Positions 60,293-64,000 of a stretch of 64,000 bases of DNA are shown here, in pieces. The notes beneath the pieces are model-generated. The model did not search any database and was not told the origin of the DNA. It worked only from the letters and a program-made list of their open reading frames with translations. Each line of letters starts with the position of its first letter. Position 1 is the stretch's first letter. Source of the stretch: an uncultured Lachnospiraceae bacterium (GTDB taxonomy: Bacteria > Bacillota > Clostridia > Lachnospirales > Lachnospiraceae); contig CAJTSB010000001.1 of NCBI GenBank assembly GCA_910578825.1, forward strand, positions 62,001 through 126,000. The letters run 5' to 3'. Made by a program: the position numbers and the translations under genes.

Positions 60293-60324
60293 AAATGAGA
60301 CCGGTTTTCCGGTCTCATTTTTTT
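60293..60324 (+). terminator. Terminator after flagellin
   Basis: AAATGAGACCGG (60293-60304), loop TTTT, CCGGTCTCATTT (60309-60320), then TTTT: a perfect 12-base-pair stem. Confidence 0.95.
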
Positions 60325-60432
60325 GGTCATATTTAGGAAAAAATTTGTCACACGAAAGATGAAGGCTCATCCTGATAACTGCTAAAGTATGAAAAGCACA
60401 CTTGTAGTCACCATTGCACATGATAATCAAAT

Positions 60433-61608
60433 TTAACAGCTAAGACCTGCAGTTTGCAGCATCTTGCGGAAACATTTCTCAAAACTATGATTTTCTTTCA
60501 CTTTCCGATGTCCGTTCTTGGCAATTTCCTTCCGCTCCTTGTCGTGGGAGAGATAGTATTCGATTTTGTTCAGTAAGTCTTCGCTATCATTGTAGTAGAC
60601 AAAATCTTCCTCTGGAGTAAAGTAGTCCAGAAAGTCTGCCTGAAAATTTGTCAAAAGAAATCCACCGGCGCCCATAATATCCATAGCACGCAGAGGAATG
60701 CCGGATTGAATGCTTTTTAAGGTAATATTGAGGTTAATCTTACTGTTGGCAAAGACATAAGGCATTTCCGCATAGTAGTCTGTTGCTCCCATATTGCGGA
60801 CATGGGGGATTTTGGTATCTTTGTTCAGGGTAAAGAGTTTCAGTTGGTTTGGAAAACGTTCTCCAATGGCGGTCAGCAGACGAGTCCGCTCCAGAGACGT
60901 GACTTTGCGTCCGAGAAAATAGTTGGCATAAATGTATTGGGGCGTCTCCACGCCATATTTATCGTTGGCATAGGGCGAGACACGAAGTATTTCCTTTAAT
61001 ACTTCGTCAGTGAGAACTTCCTCCAGGAAATTGTAACCGTAAATTTTCAACTGTGCTTCCAGAATTGCGTCAAGGTAGCCTCTGGTGTAATCATTGACTT
61101 TGGCGAGGCGGTCGTAGAAATTATGTGTTTCGTTGTACAGCGCGCCGACAAAGGAGACGTCGCAGGTACATCTTTTACGGTCAAAATCTTTTTTGGCAAG
61201 AAAGTCAATAATCGTGGCATTGACAGGCAGCGGTGTATAATAAACGGTGCGGATTCCCATATTCTGTAATTTCAGATATTCCTGTTTGTCGAAGAGGAAT
61301 ACGTGGTTGGTAGGATATATCATTGTATAGGAATATAAGCAGACGTAGGGGCTGTCATAGATAAGGGAAAGATAAGGGATGTCATGCCGCTTGCAGCCTT
61401 CTGCCACTACCGGATAGAAGTTAAAGGAAAAGCAGAACGCAAATGTTTTTCCTTTTACTGTCTCATCAAATGATTTGTCAAATTCAGGACTGATACGTTG
61501 TTGATAGTCTTCATGGGAAAACATAGTAAGCTTACAGCCCATTTGCTCCAGTGTAAATATAGCGTCTGCCTTACCAAAACATGCCCAGTCTATAAATAAA
61601 ACATTCAT
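60433..61608 (-). CDS. CgeB-like glycosyltransferase, copy 1 (flagellin-proximal)
   Basis: A 391-residue protein starting MNVLFIDWACFGKADAIFTLEQMGC, with an N-terminal DUF3880-like Rossmann half (PYLSLIYDSPYVCLYSY...NHVFLFDKQEYLKLQNMGI) and a C-terminal glycosyltransferase-like half (INLNITLKSIQSGIPLRAMDIMGAGGFLLTNFQ; FVYYNDSEDLLNKIEYYLSHDKERKEIAKNGH). This is the CgeB/spore-maturation family. ATG 61608 follows AGGAGG; the upstream ATG (61632) has none. It runs convergent to flagellin and is the last of three tandem paralogues. Acceptor and sugar are unknown. Confidence 0.82.
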   Translation of the reverse strand: MNVLFIDWACFGKADAIFTLEQMGCKLTMFSHEDYQQRISPEFDKSFDETVKGKTFAFCFSFNFYPVVAEGCKRHDIPYLSLIYDSPYVCLYSYTMIYPTNHVFLFDKQEYLKLQNMGIRTVYYTPLPVNATIIDFLAKKDFDRKRCTCDVSFVGALYNETHNFYDRLAKVNDYTRGYLDAILEAQLKIYGYNFLEEVLTDEVLKEILRVSPYANDKYGVETPQYIYANYFLGRKVTSLERTRLLTAIGERFPNQLKLFTLNKDTKIPHVRNMGATDYYAEMPYVFANSKINLNITLKSIQSGIPLRAMDIMGAGGFLLTNFQADFLDYFTPEEDFVYYNDSEDLLNKIEYYLSHDKERKEIAKNGHRKVKENHSFEKCFRKMLQTAGLSC

Positions 61609-61654
61609 GAAAAAAATCCTCCTGATCGTCAAGTATTGTTAATGTTAGGAAACC

Positions 61655-62833
61655 TTATGCCCCAAATGCAGCGTTCAGCATTTGCTGAAGACGGATGGGA
61701 TAAGTGTGGAATTTTTTTACCGTTGCAAGTCCGTTTTCTGCGATTTCACAGCGCTCTTTTTCATGATGAAGAAAATACTCCGTCTTATCGGCGAGGTCTT
61801 CCAGGTTTTCATAGTAGACAATATCTTCTCCGGGGGTAAAGAATTCCGGAAGTTCCGGTTGAAAATTGGTCAGAACAAATCCCCCACAGCCCATAATATC
61901 AAAAATTCGAAGGGGAAGACCGCTGCGAATAGATTTGGAAGTAATATTGAGGTTAATCCTGCTGTTGTAAAAGATGACAGGCATCTCTTCCAATGTCTTT
62001 GCAAGTCCCCGGTTATGGATGTGGGGAAGGGAAGAGGTATCACTGGCAGTATAGAGGTCTACGGAAAAGCGCTCAGACAGCAGCGCCATTACACGCAGGC
62101 GTTCCAGTGCAGAGATTTTATTGCCGATATAGAGCTGGGCAGTCGTTTTCTTATCGGTCAGATAAGAGTCATATGGATAGGTAAAAAATCCTGGAAGATG
62201 CGCCTTGAATGTCTCCACCATTTCATCCGTTAAAAGCTCCTCAATGATAAATCCGCCGTAAATCCGAAGCTGCGCCTCCATCAATCCATTCAGATAACCG
62301 AGCAGATAGGCGGGCGGATTATGCAGCCTGTCGTAAGGACATTTCTCGGTGTACAGGGAACCTACGAAAGAGACCTCAGAAGAAAACTTCTTATGCACAG
62401 CATCGGATACCGACTGAATCCGGTGTTGTTTCTGCTTTACATTGACAGCAAGCGGGAGATGGAAGACATGTCCCGGATTCAGGGGAGAAATTTCGTCATA
62501 TTGCGCGCGGTCAAAGACAAAAATCCGGTTGCAGGGGTGCGTGATGGAGGTCGCAAACAATTCCATAACCGGCGAATCCACGGTCCAGCACAGGTAGGGC
62601 AGTTTGAAAATCTGGCACACCTCGCTTAAAAACGGGAAAAAATTGATGCTGAAAACGAAATCCACAGGATGATCCAGCAAAAACTTGCTGACAATTTGAA
62701 TGGATTCCTGGGGCGTCAGCGCCTTATTTGTAATTTCCGTGGTAATTTCCGTTATCGTATGTCCCAGTTCCTGAAAACCGTCTATGATATCCGGTTCGCA
62801 GATGCTGCCATAACGGTAAAATAACAGTTTCAT
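61655..62833 (-). CDS. CgeB-like glycosyltransferase, copy 2
   Basis: A 392-residue paralogue starting MKLLFYRYGSICEPDIIDGFQELGH, with CWTVDSPVMELFATSITHPCNRIFVFDRAQYDEI and the C-terminal INLNITSKSIRSGLPLRIFDIMGCGGFVLTNFQPELPEFFTPGEDIVYYENLEDL. The same two-lobed layout as copy 1, but clearly diverged. AGGAGGA precedes ATG 62833; 11 bases separate it from copy 3. It probably belongs to the same transcript as its neighbours. Confidence 0.82.
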   Translation of the reverse strand: MKLLFYRYGSICEPDIIDGFQELGHTITEITTEITNKALTPQESIQIVSKFLLDHPVDFVFSINFFPFLSEVCQIFKLPYLCWTVDSPVMELFATSITHPCNRIFVFDRAQYDEISPLNPGHVFHLPLAVNVKQKQHRIQSVSDAVHKKFSSEVSFVGSLYTEKCPYDRLHNPPAYLLGYLNGLMEAQLRIYGGFIIEELLTDEMVETFKAHLPGFFTYPYDSYLTDKKTTAQLYIGNKISALERLRVMALLSERFSVDLYTASDTSSLPHIHNRGLAKTLEEMPVIFYNSRINLNITSKSIRSGLPLRIFDIMGCGGFVLTNFQPELPEFFTPGEDIVYYENLEDLADKTEYFLHHEKERCEIAENGLATVKKFHTYPIRLQQMLNAAFGA

Positions 62834-62844
62834 AAATATCCTCC

Positions 62845-64000
62845 TCAGTCAGATTTTGAGTGGTTGTTATTAACAGTCTGTATAATCTGTTTTAACTGGT
62901 GAATATAAGAAAATTTTTCCCTGACTTTCAGGTAGCCGTTCATGGAGATTTTCAGACGTTCCTCCTCATGGGAGAGATACCAGGCAGTCTTTTCCATCAG
63001 CTCATCTATGTCATGAAATACTTCAATCTCTTTGCCGATAACAAAATAGTCGTCGATTTCCTGCTGATAGTTGGTCAGCACAAATCCCCCGGAGCCCATG
63101 ATATCCAGAATGCGCTGCGGCAGTCCGGTTTCAATGGAGGGCAGCGTAATGTTCAGGTTAATCTTGCTCAGATAAAAGATTTTATTCATATCAGTATAGT
63201 AGTCAACGCCCTGATGTGTCCGCACATTATGGATGTAGGAACAATCGCTCTTGGTATACAAATCTACCGTATATTGCCGGGCCAGAGTGTTCAGTACCGT
63301 AATGCGGTCCATTTCGGCAAGTTTGCGCGAGAGAAAAAGAAGCCCCAGATATAAGTCCAATTCCATGTCCATACGGTTCCAGACGTTAGCGCCAAAGGCC
63401 TCGGAGAGGAATACGGCGGCTTTTTCTGATACGCGGGGCCATGGTTTGACCGTATGCCAGTTACAGAGGTTTCTTACAAGGTATAGTTTCAGCTCTGCCG
63501 CGATATCTTCGGGGAAACGGGAAATGAAACTGTTATAGGAATTATCTTCATAGAGATTGCCGATAAACGAAATATCGCAGGCAAAATTCTTCTCGTCTTC
63601 CGGTGTAATGTTCAATGCCCCTGTACGGGAAAGATTTACGCCCATGGGCAGATAGTATAAATGGGGGATTCCCATAGACTGCATATGTTCATATTCTGCG
63701 CGGTCAAAAAGAAAAATATAATTACAGGGATTCTTGACTGCCGGGTGAAACAGTGAAATCAAGGGCGAATCATAAACCCATCCAATGTATGTAAAATTCC
63801 GGGTCTGGCATAAATCAGAGATTTCAGGCACAAACAGATAGGAAATCAGGCAATCATAACTATGGGTGGAAAGAAAAGCGTCCAGTTTCTCAAATTCCTC
63901 CGGCACAGGAGCCAGCGGGTCAAATTCTGCGTTCTCATAGATTTCCACCTGTTCCCCCATTTCCAGCAGCGCCCAGGGGATGTCAAAACTCGAATTTTTT
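62845..64000 (-). CDS. CgeB-like glycosyltransferase, copy 3, 5' end beyond the window
   Basis: The minus-strand frame is open through base 64000 (reading NSSFDIPWALLEMGEQVEIYENAEFD into the ORF), so the true start lies outside; the ATG at 63960 is internal. The visible part has GWVYDSPLISLFHPAVKNPCNYIFLFDRAEYEHM and INLNITLPSIETGLPQRILDIMGSGGFVLTNYQQEIDDYF. By comparison with copy 2 only about 10-20 residues are missing. It is the most upstream paralogue seen. Confidence 0.82.
   Translation of the reverse strand, partial: KNSSFDIPWALLEMGEQVEIYENAEFDPLAPVPEEFEKLDAFLSTHSYDCLISYLFVPEISDLCQTRNFTYIGWVYDSPLISLFHPAVKNPCNYIFLFDRAEYEHMQSMGIPHLYYLPMGVNLSRTGALNITPEDEKNFACDISFIGNLYEDNSYNSFISRFPEDIAAELKLYLVRNLCNWHTVKPWPRVSEKAAVFLSEAFGANVWNRMDMELDLYLGLLFLSRKLAEMDRITVLNTLARQYTVDLYTKSDCSYIHNVRTHQGVDYYTDMNKIFYLSKINLNITLPSIETGLPQRILDIMGSGGFVLTNYQQEIDDYFVIGKEIEVFHDIDELMEKTAWYLSHEEERLKISMNGYLKVREKFSYIHQLKQIIQTVNNNHSKSD

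Noticed and set aside
1..64000. tRNA, rRNA, insertion sequences, prophage or integrase attachment sites
   Set aside because: No cloverleaf-like sequence, transposase, integrase or phage structural gene was seen in any spacer or frame.

Overview
The window looks like chromosome from an anaerobic, motile, Gram-positive member of the Clostridia, most likely a Lachnospiraceae species. Supporting signs are the complete Firmicutes-order S10-spc-alpha ribosomal cluster with adk, map, a KOW protein and infA inside it, the zinc-type S14, an anaerobic ribonucleotide reductase with its activase, many secreted Lys-rich Ig-like proteins, a class B sortase and a short flagellin. No rRNA, tRNA, CRISPR array, insertion sequence or prophage was recognised.

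Layout. 1-4844: two secreted multidomain proteins (LamG, FIVAR and Ig-like modules), each ending in a terminator. 4888-6400: a MATE transporter with a consensus promoter. 6436-23441: the ribosomal super-operon from rpsJ to rplQ, with promoters before rpsJ and rpmJ that share a 20-base block, several structured leaders and an intergenic repeat family. 23460-27895: a PutP-type symporter, a small secreted protein whose Shine-Dalgarno lies in a perfect inverted repeat, and an ECF sigma factor with an RsgI-like anti-sigma factor. 27933-30149 (minus): an Ig-repeat NlpC/P60 hydrolase. 30287-33091: nrdD-nrdG behind tandem NrdR boxes. 33223-38285: an unknown protein, an L,D-transpeptidase, a methyltransferase downstream of a YafQ-like toxin-antitoxin pair, lgt, and an unknown gene with a candidate sigma-D promoter. 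38298-48475: a surface cassette with a 2404-residue Ig-repeat protein, a class B sortase and a BspA-type leucine-rich protein carrying a TPKTG sorting signal. 48518-60324: late flagellar genes flgM-flgN-flgK-flgK-flgL-fliW-csrA, then flaG-fliD-fliS-(FliT-like), then flagellin. 60433-64000 (minus): three tandem CgeB-like glycosyltransferases, the last cut by the window edge.

How it works together. The flagellar block carries its own control: FlgM restrains sigma-D, sigma-D-type promoters precede flgM, flaG and flagellin, and FliW-CsrA can act on the flagellin leader, which shows two GGA-bearing hairpin loops before the Shine-Dalgarno. The convergent glycosyltransferases may decorate flagellin or another surface polymer; this is inferred from position only. 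The sortase probably anchors the adjacent leucine-rich protein.

The least explained items are the sigma-D-linked unknown at 37677-38285, the ribosomal leaders and spacer repeats, the Shine-Dalgarno hairpin at 25029-25090, the possible 28-codon ORF before adk, and the giant-protein/sortase/leucine-rich cassette.
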